Source: Asterochloris sp. CNOR1
Taxonomy: Eukaryota > Chlorophyta > Trebouxiophyceae > Trebouxiales > Trebouxiaceae
Direction of reading: 5' to 3'
Assembly (NCBI GenBank): GCA_963969365.1
Contig: OZ017755.1
Span: 1,674,001-1,738,000 of the forward strand
DNA: 64,000 nucleotides
Below, in pieces: positions 22,967-34,342 of the stretch. The notes under the pieces were generated by a model. That model was given only the letters and a program-made list of their open reading frames with translations, ran no database searches and was not told the DNA's origin. Within the stretch, counting starts at the first letter, position 1. Every line of letters starts with the position of its first letter. Made by a program: the position numbers and the translations under genes.

Positions 22967-24602
22967 TTATTTGAGCAGAGACCGTGCCAGCTGCTCCTTT
23001 GCGCTGGCAAATGCCTGGCTGAACGTCTGCACTGACACCTGCAGCCAGGCAATCTGGTATTGGCGGCCTACAAGAGTGAGTACAGGCACAGAAACAGCAG
23101 CCAGGTGGAAGAAGAAAAGTAGGATGCTGACCCTGCTGCATCCTCTATCAAAAATATAGTGCACAGCACAATGTGTGCCCACCTGTTCAGACAAGGGCAT
23201 GTTGTCTGTGTCTGCGCCTCTCATTGCTACACGGCTAGCAATGGTGCCTGGGTCTGTTTCAAGTATGAGCCTGCACCACAGGCATGGTGGCATTGTACAG
23301 AGCGATCTGAGGTGCAGCAGATGGCGCCATGAAAGCATTGATAGCTTCATCGTTCCACTGGCAGTAGCCTTACTTCCAGCAATGCCCCCTTGGCACAGGC
23401 AATGCAATCAGGTGTGCACTTGGCTTCCAAAAGCTCTGAACACCTTAGCGATGAGCATACTCACCCGCCATCAATGATTTCGTCCATGGCCAGCAGCACA
23501 AGGTCAAGATTCTCTAGCACAGTCTTCTTTTCGACAGCGCCTCTGCAGACAGGGACAGCATCAGACGATGCCTTGGCTGCAGCCATGCCTAGCAAGCTCA
23601 GCCTAGTAGGGACTCTGAGCACTGCAAGCGCCAGGAGGTTCGGCAAGGTGTGTGCAGGGCTCCTGTGCAGGGCACCATCTGAGCAGGGCGATGCAGTGCA
23701 CAGGGAGCCCCAGACAGGCACAGGGCAGAAAGGGAGGCCAGTCACTCAGTCAGAGCGCTCTCCACAGAGACTCACCTAGAGAGCAGGCAGCAGCGGGGGG
23801 GGGGGGGGGGGGAGTGCAGGCGCTGGCGGGCCTCAGGCTACAGTCCCCAAGCTGAACCAGGGCTCACCTCAACAGCAGAGAGATGGACTCGTACATGGCG
23901 ACAAGAACCTGGTGCAGGATGAGCTCATTCTCGTCCTGGGAGCTGGTGACAAAGAACATGAGGTCGCCAATGAACTTGTAGCAGACCACGACATCATCAA
24001 ACATGATGACTTCCGCTGCAGGGCACTTGCAAGGTCAGTGAGCAGCCCTTCAGGAGGACTGGACTGCCATAAAAGAGTGGACTCTTTAGCTACAGCGCCT
24101 AATGATGCAGGCAATTGCGCAGATCTGTCGCGTCAGGCAGCTGCAATGTGTGTAGTAGAAGTGCCAGGCACTGCTGCGATGGGCAAAGCAGCCAGGAGCT
24201 GCTCATTGTGTGGGCAAAAGTGCAGTCGGTAGCTTGCTGCTGTATGGGACTGAGCCGCCCTGCCCACCTTCTCCCCTCGCGTTTGTCCGGTGTGTCTTTG
24301 TGAAGAGGGATTTCTCGTAATTCCCCTGGGCAGTGATATTGTTCCTGCAGGCAGCTCACCTTGCCTGCTGGTGGCAGCCAAGTGAGGCACACAAGTGCAC
24401 AAGGCATTTGCTGCAAGGAACGCTGCTGATGTGATCGAGGAGCACTATCTGGCGGACTGTGGCCACGAGGATCATCATTCAGATTGCCGCAGGCTCACTT
24501 GTTCTCATCAAAGTATTTCACTGCAATCCGCTTGCCCTCTGCGTCCAGCAGGACAAGGCTCTGCACCACCGGCACAGTGGAGTCTATCTCCAGTGGATCC
24601 AT
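22967..24602 (-). CDS. COPZ: Coatomer subunit zeta (COPI coat)
   Basis: Small adaptor-like subunit of the COPI coat for Golgi-to-ER retrograde vesicles. The ATG at 24602 gives [20 protein letters not shown], the usual N-terminus; exon 1 ends at a GTGAGC donor at 24499. Later exons show [11 protein letters not shown] (near 24320), [19 protein letters not shown] and [17 protein letters not shown] (24010-23880), [17 protein letters not shown] (23515-23465), [18 protein letters not shown] (near 23275-23210), and the terminal exon [16 protein letters not shown]. Order and length fit the family. An upstream in-frame extension to 24725 with a run of five Asp is possible but atypical. One intron contains an 18-nt G run. 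Confidence 0.93.
23795..23812. repeat. Poly-G tract (18 G)
   Basis: Uninterrupted G run in a COPZ intron. Such runs are also typical places for gap-filling or sequencing error. Confidence 0.8.
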
Positions 24603-25109
24603 GCCTGCAGGGCATGGAACACTGACAGGACTAGCCAGGTCCTGCATGATGCTGGCAGCCTGGATCATATCATCATCATCATCATGGCTGCCAAGAGCGT
24701 AATGCCATGCAGAAGGACTGAACATGCCTGCCTGTCAGCCAGTTGCAGACTGCTGTGTGATGAAGGCTGCAGTGGTTATTTCAGCTGGCCTTCACTGGCC
24801 TCTAAGATTGCTGTGCCCAAACAACTTTCCCCTCAGTGTGGGGTTTCAATGCCTCCAGTATGGGGCTATGTGTGGTCCTAGCGGATAATACTGATCACCC
24901 TGGAGTGCGTCCAGATCCCAAGTAGTGTCCAATAAGAAAGAGAGTGGATCATCTCGCACAGCTCACTGCTGAGGTGTTTGCCTGTCTGCTGACCAATCAT
25001 TGGAATCCTATCTGCAAGGGCTGCCATCCCCAATCATTGCCAGTCAGCAATCACGAGTCAGTGACTGGAGCAGCAGGAAGTAAGTGGGTCTGGACAGATC
25101 GAGCCTAGC
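24603..25109. promoter_or_regulatory. Divergent promoter with three CCAAT boxes (COPZ and proteasome beta-2)
   Basis: This 507-bp interval separates two head-to-head housekeeping genes. CCAAT occurs at 24929-24933, at 24993-25003 as the palindrome CCAATCATTGG, and at 25030-25034. Palindromic or paired CCAAT boxes suit a bidirectional NF-Y-type promoter, but that role is inferred. A (CAT)5 microsatellite lies at 24671-24685. Confidence 0.45.
24671..24685. repeat. (CAT)5 microsatellite
   Basis: Five CAT units just upstream of the COPZ start (minus-strand ATG repeats). If the longer COPZ reading frame were used it would encode an Asp run. Confidence 0.8.
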
Positions 25110-27594
25110 ATGCCTGAAGAGGGAGGCCCTTTCAGCTTTGATCTGACCAGGCGCAATGCTTACCTGGAGAAGCGTGGCGTGAAGGGGCCTGGCTTCACCA
25201 AGACAGGCACAACAATTGCTGGTGTCATCTTCAAGGTGGATCAGGGTTGCATGCTGGCTGTGCATCGCTTCAGCAGATGCATGGGGCAACAGGTGCTCAT
25301 TTGCTTGTGCATATGATGCTGTCCCACCAGCTACTGCAGTGGTTGGTCATTCTGCTTGTTCCTGCTCAGCTCTGAACTCAGCCATCAGCCCCGCGCCTAG
25401 CTATCAGCCCAGCACTGCTGCTGACACTTTTCTTTGGCACTCTTGTGCCAGGCAAGACAGCTGCACAGTGTCTGTCATGGCTGTGCCATGTTGTGCCAGC
25501 TTCTGCTGCCCCGTGCCCTGCAGGGTGGAGTGGTGCTTGGTGCTGACACGCGGTCCACAGCAGGCACTGTGGTGGCAGACAAGAACTGCGAGAAGATTCA
25601 CTATATTGCGCCCAACATTTACTGCTGCGGGGCGGGCACTGCTGCAGATACTGAGAATGTGACAGGTGCGTGCTTGCAGCTTGGCTGCCTTGGGCACCTG
25701 TGCGGCAGGCACACCTGGGCTCCAGCTACAGGTACCATGACAGGCGAAAGTGCACACCACATCGCCCTGGGCATCTGCAATCAAGGTGGTGCTGGGCACA
25801 CTGAGGGGTGTGACAGATGGGGTTCACACATGGGTTTGCAGCCTGTTACAGGTCTGCTGTTGTTTGACTTGCGGCTACGCATGGCAGCTCTGTCTGGCTG
25901 ATGCTGTGTGTGAATGCAACGGCAAGCAAGCCTCCTTAGGCATCTGATTGGCAGCTGAGGGTGCAAGGGGAGATGGGCATGTGTGTGTGGCGGGCATGCG
26001 ACCGTGATGGATCTGCTGCCACAGACCACCTGCCAGGCAACCCACCTTGCCCTTGACGGGGGCCTGACACTGCTGTACACACTGAACGTGCGGTATTGAA
26101 AAGAGCTGTGCATGTCACTTCGTGCTTTGGCTGGCCTGCTGGGAACTTGAAGGATATGCTTGTGGGCTCTACCATTGCCACTTGTGGCAGGCAGGCTGCC
26201 TCTGTCAAGACTGTGTGCGTGGGCAATGCCAAGGCCTGCTGCAGCACCAGAAACACACTTGCTCATGACAGCAGGCCTTTTCTGAGCACCAGCGGTGACT
26301 CCTCACTGCAGGCATGATCTCCTCAAATCTGGACCTGCATAGGTACGCCACTGGCCGGGAGTCGCGGGTGGTCACAGCCCTCACGCTGCTCAAGTCGCAC
26401 CTGTTCCAGTATCAGGGGCACGTCAGCGCAGCCCTAGTGCTGGGCGGCGTGGACTTCAATGGGCCCCATCTATTCACTGTGAGTCTGATCAGGATGCCCA
26501 CAGGTCCTGCCCATGATGCCCCAGCTGTTTCCTGTAGATGTTGCCACCAGTGATGTGCCTGCTGCTGCTGAGCTCCTCAAGCACCAAAAGGACGTCCCTG
26601 CGTGCTCCCCATGAATGCATGCCCTCTTAGGACTGCTCCACGGCTGCAGTGGCTGCTCTCGCCCTGCCTTCCCTTGGGCTGCCTGCGGTGTCTCTGCTGG
26701 CTCTGGCTGGCAGCTTTCATTGGCCCCCGCCCTCTGCCCTCAGTGCTCTTTCACGTGCTCTGCCTGACATATGGGACTGGCAGTGGCTGCCTCAGCAAAG
26801 CAGAGGTTGCATCTTGCCGAGCTAATGATTGTGCGGCGACTTGTCATCACCCTGATTGATTGTGTGCTGGTCCTGCATGCTGCAGGTGTACCCCCATGGC
26901 TCCACAGACAGCCTGCCATACTGCACAATGGGCTCGGGCTCCCTGAACGCGATGGCTGTCTTTGAGGCGTCTTACGAGGAGGATATGACCCAGGAGCAGG
27001 CGGAGGCTCTGGTCGCACGAGCCATCAGATCAGGTGGATGGCCATGTGGGGCTCCACCATGTGTGCAACTTGCAGAAGCAGTGCTTCAGCAAAACAAGTC
27101 TGGTGTCAAGCCGCCTCCCACACGCTATGGCCGCCTGAGCGGGTCCTGGTGGCGGCAGCACTATGGCTCAAAGCTTGCCAGTAGCGTGTGGCATGTGGGG
27201 TCTTCTGGATTGCTGCACTGACCTGCAAGGCATCAAGCAATTGATCATGGCAGGTGCCTCTTTGATCTTTCCCTCATGCTCTTGCAGGAATTTACAATGA
27301 TCTGGGCTCTGGATCAAATGTTGACCTGTGCATCGTCACCAAGGGCAAAGTGGATTACAAACGCAATGTGGAGTATTTGATGGGCAGAACATACTCCCGG
27401 GCAAAGCCTGTCCGCTACGCAACAGGGACAGCACGTGGGTTGAAGGAATTGTTGCTGCTGCAGTGTTTCTGTGTTTGCTTGCCCTCACTCAATATTGCTA
27501 CTCTGTGCCTGCAGCTGTCGTCAAGGAGAAGGTCTTCACTCTCAGGGATGTCAGCATCATTGAGGGTGATGCAGCAGCAATGGATATGAGCTAG
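25110..27594 (+). CDS. PBB: 20S proteasome subunit beta type-7 (beta-2, trypsin-like)
   Basis: Catalytic beta-2 subunit of the 20S core. Exon 1 (25110-25233) encodes a propeptide of about 33 residues and then the mature start TTIAGV, with Thr1 after GFTKTG. Exon 2 (about 25526-25665) has [14 protein letters not shown], carrying the conserved Asp17 region, and [10 protein letters not shown] with Lys33. Further exons: 26313-26478 ([32 protein letters not shown]), 26886-27033 ([19 protein letters not shown]), 27289-27432 ([15 protein letters not shown]) and a final exon from about 27514 ([17 protein letters not shown]). The phases I checked join cleanly. It diverges from COPZ. A TGTAA lies 3 nt after the stop, and the next gene starts 70 bp further on. 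Confidence 0.95.
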
Positions 27595-27596
27595 AA

Positions 27597-27601
27597 TGTA
27601 A
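27597..27601 (+). terminator. TGTAA poly(A) signal candidate, proteasome beta-2
   Basis: TGTAA starts 3 nt after the stop codon. If used, the 3' UTR would be only a few tens of bases, ending before the RNase T2 start at 27665. Confidence 0.45.
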
Positions 27602-27664
27602 ATGGAAAGCCCCCGCAAAGTCAAAAGATAATAATTCTCCAGACACTCGTCAATAATAACGAGC

Positions 27665-29140
27665 ATGCAATTGGCCGAAGTGCTCCTGCTGCTGGCAGCT
27701 CCTGCAATTTTTGCTGCAGATTGCCAAGAATTTTATCAGTTGGTGCAGTGAGCATGACCAGTCTGTTCTGGGGCATGACTTGTTCAAGAAATGCACAGCA
27801 CCCCTGTTGGTGCAGGCAATGGGGTCCAACATATTGCATCCACAGCCACTGTCAGCGCACACCTCAAGGGTGAGGCTCAAGGCCTTCAAGGCCTGGCAGA
27901 GATGTGGACTGCATTCAAGTGGTCATGTCCTTTCATTCTGCTGAAAGGCACCTGTGCACAGACGCTGCAGGCGCTAGCTTGTCAGACCCAAGTGCTTGCT
28001 TCAATGCAGGGACAAATTCACGTTGCATGGTCTCTGGCCGAGCTACTACAGCAGATGTCGTGGCAGGCCATATCCAGAGGGGCCCAGCTGCGCCCCTCAG
28101 TGCCATTGCCCCTTCAATGTCAGCACACTGGAGGGCTTGATACCTCAATTAGGCAAGGAGTGGCCCAGCTACATGGGCTCCAATGAAGGTTTCTGGTGGG
28201 GACCTCACGACCGAAACCAAATGTCTATTGGATTGCAGCAAGCACTAACATCCTAGGAATCCTTACCTGCAGGAAGCATGAATGGGACAAGCACGGTGAC
28301 TTCATGGCGCAGCTGATTTCCCAGCACGCACAGACCATGCGCTGATGCATCATGTGCGCTGCAGGCTCCTGTTTGGTCACATATGAGGCAGCCAACGATG
28401 GCAGTGTGACAGATGAGCACGCCTACTTTGAGACTGCCCTGAAACTCAAGGGCCAGTGTGACATCATGGTGAGCAGCTGCGGCTGCACACGAGCTCTGGT
28501 GCCTGCCGCCCTTGCTGGGCCACCACACACTGTGTTGCCCCGCACTGCCCACACAGTGTGGCCTTGCGCTGGCGCATTTACATCCTGCTGACTTTCAGAC
28601 AGATTCCAAGTCATGTATGGTATGCAATCTCAGCAGCTTGGAACCGCACTTTTTGACATGCACTGCTTGCAGGAGGTGCTGAGCCAGGCAGGCATCAGCC
28701 TTGGGGACTCAGCACCCGCTACAACAATCTCAAGGGCTATTCAGCAGGGCTGCGGCGGTGCCAAGCCAGAGCTGGAGTGCTGCCAGCACTGCCAGGGCAA
28801 CTACCTGGAGTCAGTGAGTCCCCAGCATGCAAAGAGTGGTGCTCAAGAGCACGTGTGTCGTGGCGGGCTTGAGAGCAGTGCTGGCGCAAACCTCATGCTC
28901 AGAGATAATCACAGGCAGCCCTGTACAGGGCGGCCATGGGCAAGGCAGCGGAACTGCCTGTGGATCCTGACAAGCGCAAAGCTTTGGCACCTGCAGGTGT
29001 ACACTTGCTATGACAAGGACTTTGCGGCTGTGGACTGCAAGGCAGTGACCAGCTGGGGCATCTGCAAAGGAGACGTGACCATACCCTTGCCTGACAGAGT
29101 GCTCAGCCTCAGCACTGACAACCTCACAAGAACTCAATAA
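27665..29140 (+). CDS. Secreted ribonuclease T2
   Basis: Endoribonuclease that cleaves RNA through a 2',3'-cyclic phosphate. Seven exons join in phase: 27665-27747, 27816-27869, 28010-28195, 28273-28295, 28365-28468, 28673-28813, 28997-29140, giving 244 residues. A clear signal peptide (MQLAEVLLLLAAPAIFAA) precedes FYQLVQQWGPTYC. Both active-site boxes are intact: CAS I FTLHGLWPSYY and CAS II KHEWDKHGSC, with the catalytic histidines. Cys pairs and the C-terminal VYTCYDKD are as expected. It probably acts in the vacuole/lysosome, periplasm or outside the cell, for example in phosphate scavenging. It starts 70 bp after the proteasome gene on the same strand. A TGTAA follows at 29222. Confidence 0.94.
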
Positions 29141-29983
29141 TCTCCTGCTCCTTGACAGATCCCTGTTGTGTTAACTTCAGCGCTTTCACATGTCAAAATT
29201 CCCTTTGCTTTTGGACACGCATGTAAGTGACCAGCTCCTGATGTAATGGCAGAGTTTCTGAGAACAGAGCATGGCTGGCTGCGCGCAAAAGGTTCGCACC
29301 ATGCTGCAGACCAGCAAGAGCTCAATCTGCAGGCGCTGGGGCCAGCACACCAGCAGGGGTGCACATCAATTCATGACCTGCTGTTGCCACCAGAGCGTCC
29401 CTCTCCCAAGCTCCAGCCAGAGCCTATATGCTCAGCTCAATACAAGGACCTGCTCAGTTTCAGCCCTACCTGTACCCAGAAGCTGGACCTGGTCTGGTAT
29501 TGTGCTTTGCTGCTCTGCAATAAGTGTAGCAGGAAATCTAGGGGGGAGACATGCATCACATATAGCTTTAACACTCCTGAAGTCAGTGCAGTCCGCGTCG
29601 TGACCGTGCAGCATCACCACTCCCAGTAGCTCGCCATGTGCACCTGGGGCAATGCAGCTTCAAGACATTGCATGAAAAGGTATCTGTGGCTGCAGAAGCC
29701 ACAGCATGCGCTTCATCTCTCAGTTTCATGTTCACTATGTCGGCTGCGAGCAGATCCTTCTCTGAGGTGCTGCTGCTGCAACTGCTGAAGGCATGGCCCA
29801 GGCACTCATGAGAAGAATATGCTGACGGCTGTCCCCCGTGAACCGCTATGGCTCACACATAGGCTTTCATCGCCTTGAAAATCTGCAGCTCAGCTCTGAA
29901 CCTGTGACGGCAGCACAGCAGCTCGTGAGCACTCACATAGGGGCCCAGCATGCACAGCAGGTTTGCGCAATTGCTTCCAAATC
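29141..29983. other. Intergenic interval without a recognised gene
   Basis: About 840 bp between the RNase T2 stop (+) and the helicase-like stop (-). It contains the RNase T2 poly(A) signal. I see no convincing exon on either strand. Confidence 0.4.
29222..29226 (+). terminator. TGTAA poly(A) signal, RNase T2
   Basis: TGTAA lies 82 nt after the RNase T2 stop codon. Confidence 0.6.
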
Positions 29984-32900
29984 TCAGTCGTCACTGGGCA
30001 TGGATGCGCTCAACATGACTTGCCTGCCGGCTAGGTCTGCCTCCCCCCCAGCCTGCAGAGCGTCAGCCGCTGCATTGAGCCAGCGCTCGATGTCATCTCG
30101 GTGGGGGAGCTGCCAGGTCTCATGGCAGTGGGCGACTGCCAATACCAGGCCGCAAGCAGCCTGCACGTGTGACGAGCCGTGGGCGCAAGAGCTACAGCGA
30201 TGCATTGATGGTGACACGCACGCATTGATGCTTCACATGCAGGGATGGGGCATGAAGCAGGCCCAGCAGCCCGACGCAATGCCGCATGCATGTAAGCACA
30301 TACGCTGCACACCTCAGAAAGCCTGCATATGCCGAACAGGACAGGGTTCCAGTAGCAGCACATGAATGCCGCATGGATGTGGGGGAAACCGCAGGCTGAC
30401 GTCACCTGAACGAGCGTCAGCGGCGGTGTTTGCGCCATCTCCTTGACACAGGCGAGACATTCTGCAGCCGCAGCCCAGACATGCTCGTTGACGTGCCTGC
30501 ACCATAGCACGGGTACATCGTGATGAGCTGGTGGCTTTCATCATGGGGGCGCAGCCGAGCATTCATGCTGCGTGTTTGCAGAGCATCCGTGGATGAAGAG
30601 GAAGAGGTCCGAGGTGTAGGCTGGAGGCAGACACATGAAGCTGCCTGCTGCTCACAGGGGCATGGTGGGAGGTGTACCCTTTGCGCAGCACGGTGCCTCA
30701 GGTGGATCTGCCCAACGTGCTGAACAGCCTGCACCCACTTGAAGGTGGTCATGGCTGGCCTGTAGGCGGCGTCTCTGTGATACTTTATGCCGGCCTTCAC
30801 CCACTCCTCCCTGGTGGCCGTGTGCTTGCACACTTCCCTGACTTCCTCAACCAGGGCCTCCCTGCAGAGCTGCCAAAGCATTGCTGGGCTGTAATGCAAT
30901 TGGCAAGCTGCCCTCTGCTTGTGGCAAGCGGCAACATGTTTGAAGTCTGCTTTCGGCTGCAAGGCCCCCTCTCGTGAAGTGTGCATCCACTTGTTGCCGC
31001 AGTGCCTCTTGGGCGGCAATGTGCTCAGTGTTGTGCCAAAGCAGTTGATGCTGCTGTGGCCAGAGCAGGGCTGGCACACTTGAAACGTCGCAGAATTAGC
31101 TAGCTGCAGGAACAAGGTTGTGCATCTCGGGTGGAAAGTAGCAGTACGGCTCGTCCGCTGACGGTGCACTGCCCCATTGGAATTAACGACAGGACACTCA
31201 GGTGCTCTGACCAGTCGTGGCTCTCAACTTGAGCAGGAGGTTGCATGCCGATATGGCTTCAGGCAGTGGACAGGGCCGGCAGTGGGGCTGCAAATCCCTT
31301 GCAGGGCTGAGGGTGTCAGTCATGATCTACACAATGCAGGTGCATGGCTATAGGCTGGGGTTGCCTTGGTCCCACCTCAGCCAGAGCTATCAACCGCTGT
31401 TGTCCCTGCGCTGTCACTCAACAGGGTGCATGGCAGCAAGGGGTGGTCCTCATGAGCCTCACCCCGTCTCCAGGTAACGCATCTTGGCCAAGGCCTAGAG
31501 GACAGCCATCTGGGGGCTGGCCAGCTCTTTGCTGGCCTCCACCACGACCAGGAAGTCTTGGGGCCTCGTCATGCCGACATACCTATCTGGCATGGGGGAT
31601 AACAGGTGGCAGATGTGCATGAGGAGGCGCCACCAGGTCAGAGCAGCCCTGCCAAGCACAGGCAGTGGCACACAGGCTGCTCTGGCATGCAATGGCCACA
31701 ACAAGCTTGCAGACAGGGGCCAAGGCATGGTGTACAGCGCGCGGCCATGCACTAGTTGAAATTCAACACCATACTGGAGCAGCAGCAGCAAAGGGTATGC
31801 CCCCAGCATCCAGAGAAGCAGGCTCACAACTGCTGCAGGGGCCGCCTCAGCTTGAGGAAAGTTGCGCCATTCAGCTTGTGGTCTGGCTGTAGGTGTCCTT
31901 CATAAAGGGCCTGCGGTCAAAAAGAGGGAGGTGTTACTGTAAGCTTTAGGGCAACGGAGCACGCTGCACAAGCAGAGCGCTGGAATGCTACAAAGACCAC
32001 CAGAAGTTGCTTGGGATCTCTGCCTGATGCCCAGGCGCCAAGAGATGAGGAGCATGGCAACATGCTTTGAGGCTGCATGCCGATAGCAGGAGGGTTGGCT
32101 GCCACCTGTGACAGGGCCACCGTGCTGAGTCACCAGCAGCACTGCTGGCCGTGCACCTCCACCATCAGTGGGGCCGATGCGATGGATCTGCCCATACTAC
32201 GGCACAGATGGCTGCTGCCTGTGGCCAGGGCAAAGGTGCTAGGACACAAGACTGCTGCAGGTCTCACACCTTTACAGCGTCAGCTTGACCCTTGATCGAC
32301 TCCAGCCCTCGAGTGGACAGGAGCACCTTCATCTCTGCCACGCTGAGACCGGAGTCGGTCAGAATATTCCACAGGATTACACCTGTGAAGGTCTGGCCCT
32401 GCAGCACAGCGGCAACTTTCAGCAAGAGGGCCACTGCCTGCAGGGAGGCAACTCAGCCAGCACACTGCACCTCTCTGCAGTCAGCCTGCACCACCAGATG
32501 TTCAGCAAGCTGACCCAGTCAGGACAACAAGCTGTGCATGGGGGGCCCAAGTGATCAGGGAGCTTGTGCCTGCCTTGGCCTCCGTGAGCGTCAGGATGAT
32601 GATGGACTCGTCAGCAAGTGCATTCTTCAGGGACTTGCGTGCAGCAGCATGTGCCACCAGAATGACGTCTCGGGGCCCCAACCGAGTCGGCTGCAGCGCA
32701 GGGAGCAGCATGGTGGGGGTCAGGGTGGCGCAAATTCAGTGGGCCCTACACCTGCCCCACAAGGGTGCTGTGAATAAGGGTTTCCATCCATGCAGGCCAG
32801 GACAGCAGAGAGCATCTCTGCAGCTCCAGGACTGTGCACCATCTGACCAGCCCAGAGCAAGTGCATTTCAGGCAGACCATGCTGCCCAGCAGCCTGAGAG

Positions 32901-33660
32901 CAGCACAGAAGCAGGCCTACCTACAAAGGCCATGCAAACCCAACGCGTACCAGGGGAGATGGCTCGGCACACTTGCGCAAGATAGGACATCACCAATGTA
33001 CCCTGGTGGGGTCCGGGGCAAGCATGAAATCGCATTCTCAGCTGGCCTCACCGTGTCCTGGGGAAGGACGGCAGCCTTCAGAGCCTGGGCGTTGGCAAAG
33101 CAGAAGGAGGGGCCACGACCTGTAAACATTGGCTGCTCCTCTGGGACAGCGTCCAGAGCCTGCAAGCACAGTCAGCAAAAACTTTTATCATGGCACATGC
33201 GGATGCACACTGATGCAAAAGGGCTTGGAACGCGCAGTGGAACAGCGCACGCCGGCGAGACACAGGCACAGTCAGCAGCATGCAGGCAACAGATGGGGGC
33301 AGCCATGTGCTCAGTTGCCCCACGCTGCTGAGCTAACCATGCCCACCCAGCCAGCCACCTGCTGAACCTAGACATGACAGAAGCAGACACTGCAGGGCAG
33401 CCCACAGCTGTGAACTTCTGGGGACAATGAGTGAAGGCCGCACTTCAGCCTGCTGGGACCCACCCCTGGGCACAGTGACCTCATTTGCCTTGGGAGCAGG
33501 CTGTTGACAGCGACGATGCCGGCATGGCATCGGTAGCTGTTCAGCAGGGTAGTGTGGAGGGTGGGCTTCCCGCCCTCAGCCTGCTTGGCAGGCTTCCACC
33601 CGGCTGGGAGAGTCCGGTGGGCCTTATCCTGCAGAGGGCCACGCAAACAGTTCTGAGATG
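29984..33660 (-). pseudogene. Damaged TRANK1/UvrD-like superfamily 1 helicase fragment
   Basis: C-terminal half of a TRANK1-like SF1 helicase. Motif IV: LLNSYRCHAGIVAVNSLL (33640-33480). GP loop: EEQPMFTGRGPSFCFANA (near 33160-33060). Motif V is split across an intron as VILVAHAAARKSL...LTLTEAK (32690-32570) and GQTFTGVILWNILTDSG (32425-32280), as in EAKGLEFDDVLLYNFFTDS of the family. Motif VI: RYVGMTRPQDFLVVVEAS (near 31585). TPR-like helices follow (WHNTEHIAAQEALRQQVDAHF, EEWVKAGIKYHRDAAY), then a terminal exon ending at 29984. Walker A and B motifs are missing from the 680 bp upstream. An in-frame TAG at 31497-31495 interrupts the frame: 11 sense codons and a GTGAGG donor follow. It could still be a gene if the TAG lies in an unrecognised intron. 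One donor appears to be GC (AAG/GCAGGC). Confidence 0.55.
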
Positions 33661-34342
33661 GCACCGATGGCACATCAGGGGAAGGCAGCAGCAGTGGCAG
33701 CTGCCCCAGGCAGCCAAGGGGCAGAACGCTGTGCCACTGCTGGCTGGAGCGCACTCGCAGGCAACTGCTGAAGCAGCAGGGAAGAACAAAGGATGCGCAA
33801 CCTGCTGCCCTTGGAGCTGCAGCCATACTAGATGGCGCCTGAGGACTTGCAGGCAGGCCTGCAGCAGGTGTATGCCCAGCAGACCGATGGGATGAGCAGC
33901 AACACATGGGCTGTGGCGGCACATTGCAGCCCCGGCCACCTTCCCTGCCACCCCCCAACCCCTGCTGCCCGCCAGGAGCAAGGAGGGACTGCTCAGCTTA
34001 TTTGTGCACAGCCAGGAGGCAGCGGCTGCACAATGTCAACCTGTCTTGTCTTGTGCAGGGCAAGCGCGGGGCATGCATCCTCTACTCTGGATGGGACTGG
34101 CGGGCATCTCTTCCAGGTTTTGATGTGACACACAGGACTCAGCACAAAATCTCCTTGTATGCAGCGTTCAAGCAGTTTGTGGTCCAGGGCGCCTTCCCAT
34201 AGCTGCAACTGGCTTCCACATTGCCTGATCTGCAGGCCACCGCCAACATGAATTGCTGTGCCATGTCTGCCCTGTCCAGGCAGCTCGCTCTGCATGCAGC
34301 CGCACACCCATCAAGTCTTTGCTGTTGCCCAACATTCATCTG
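33661..34342. other. Gap with no recognised gene
   Basis: If the helicase-like gene were complete, its Walker A and B exons should lie here. I searched the minus strand for a GKT/GKS-type codon run and found none. Nothing else is recognisable. Confidence 0.4.

Noticed and set aside
24603-24725. COPZ start at 24725 with an Asp-run extension
   Set aside because: Family members normally begin just before the VxSLxLLD strand, as given by the ATG at 24602; the Asp run comes from a microsatellite.
30417-31169. Minus-strand open frame of 250 codons as a single gene
   Set aside because: The coding character switches frames inside it; parts match TPR-like helicase exons in other frames, so it is treated as several exons and introns.
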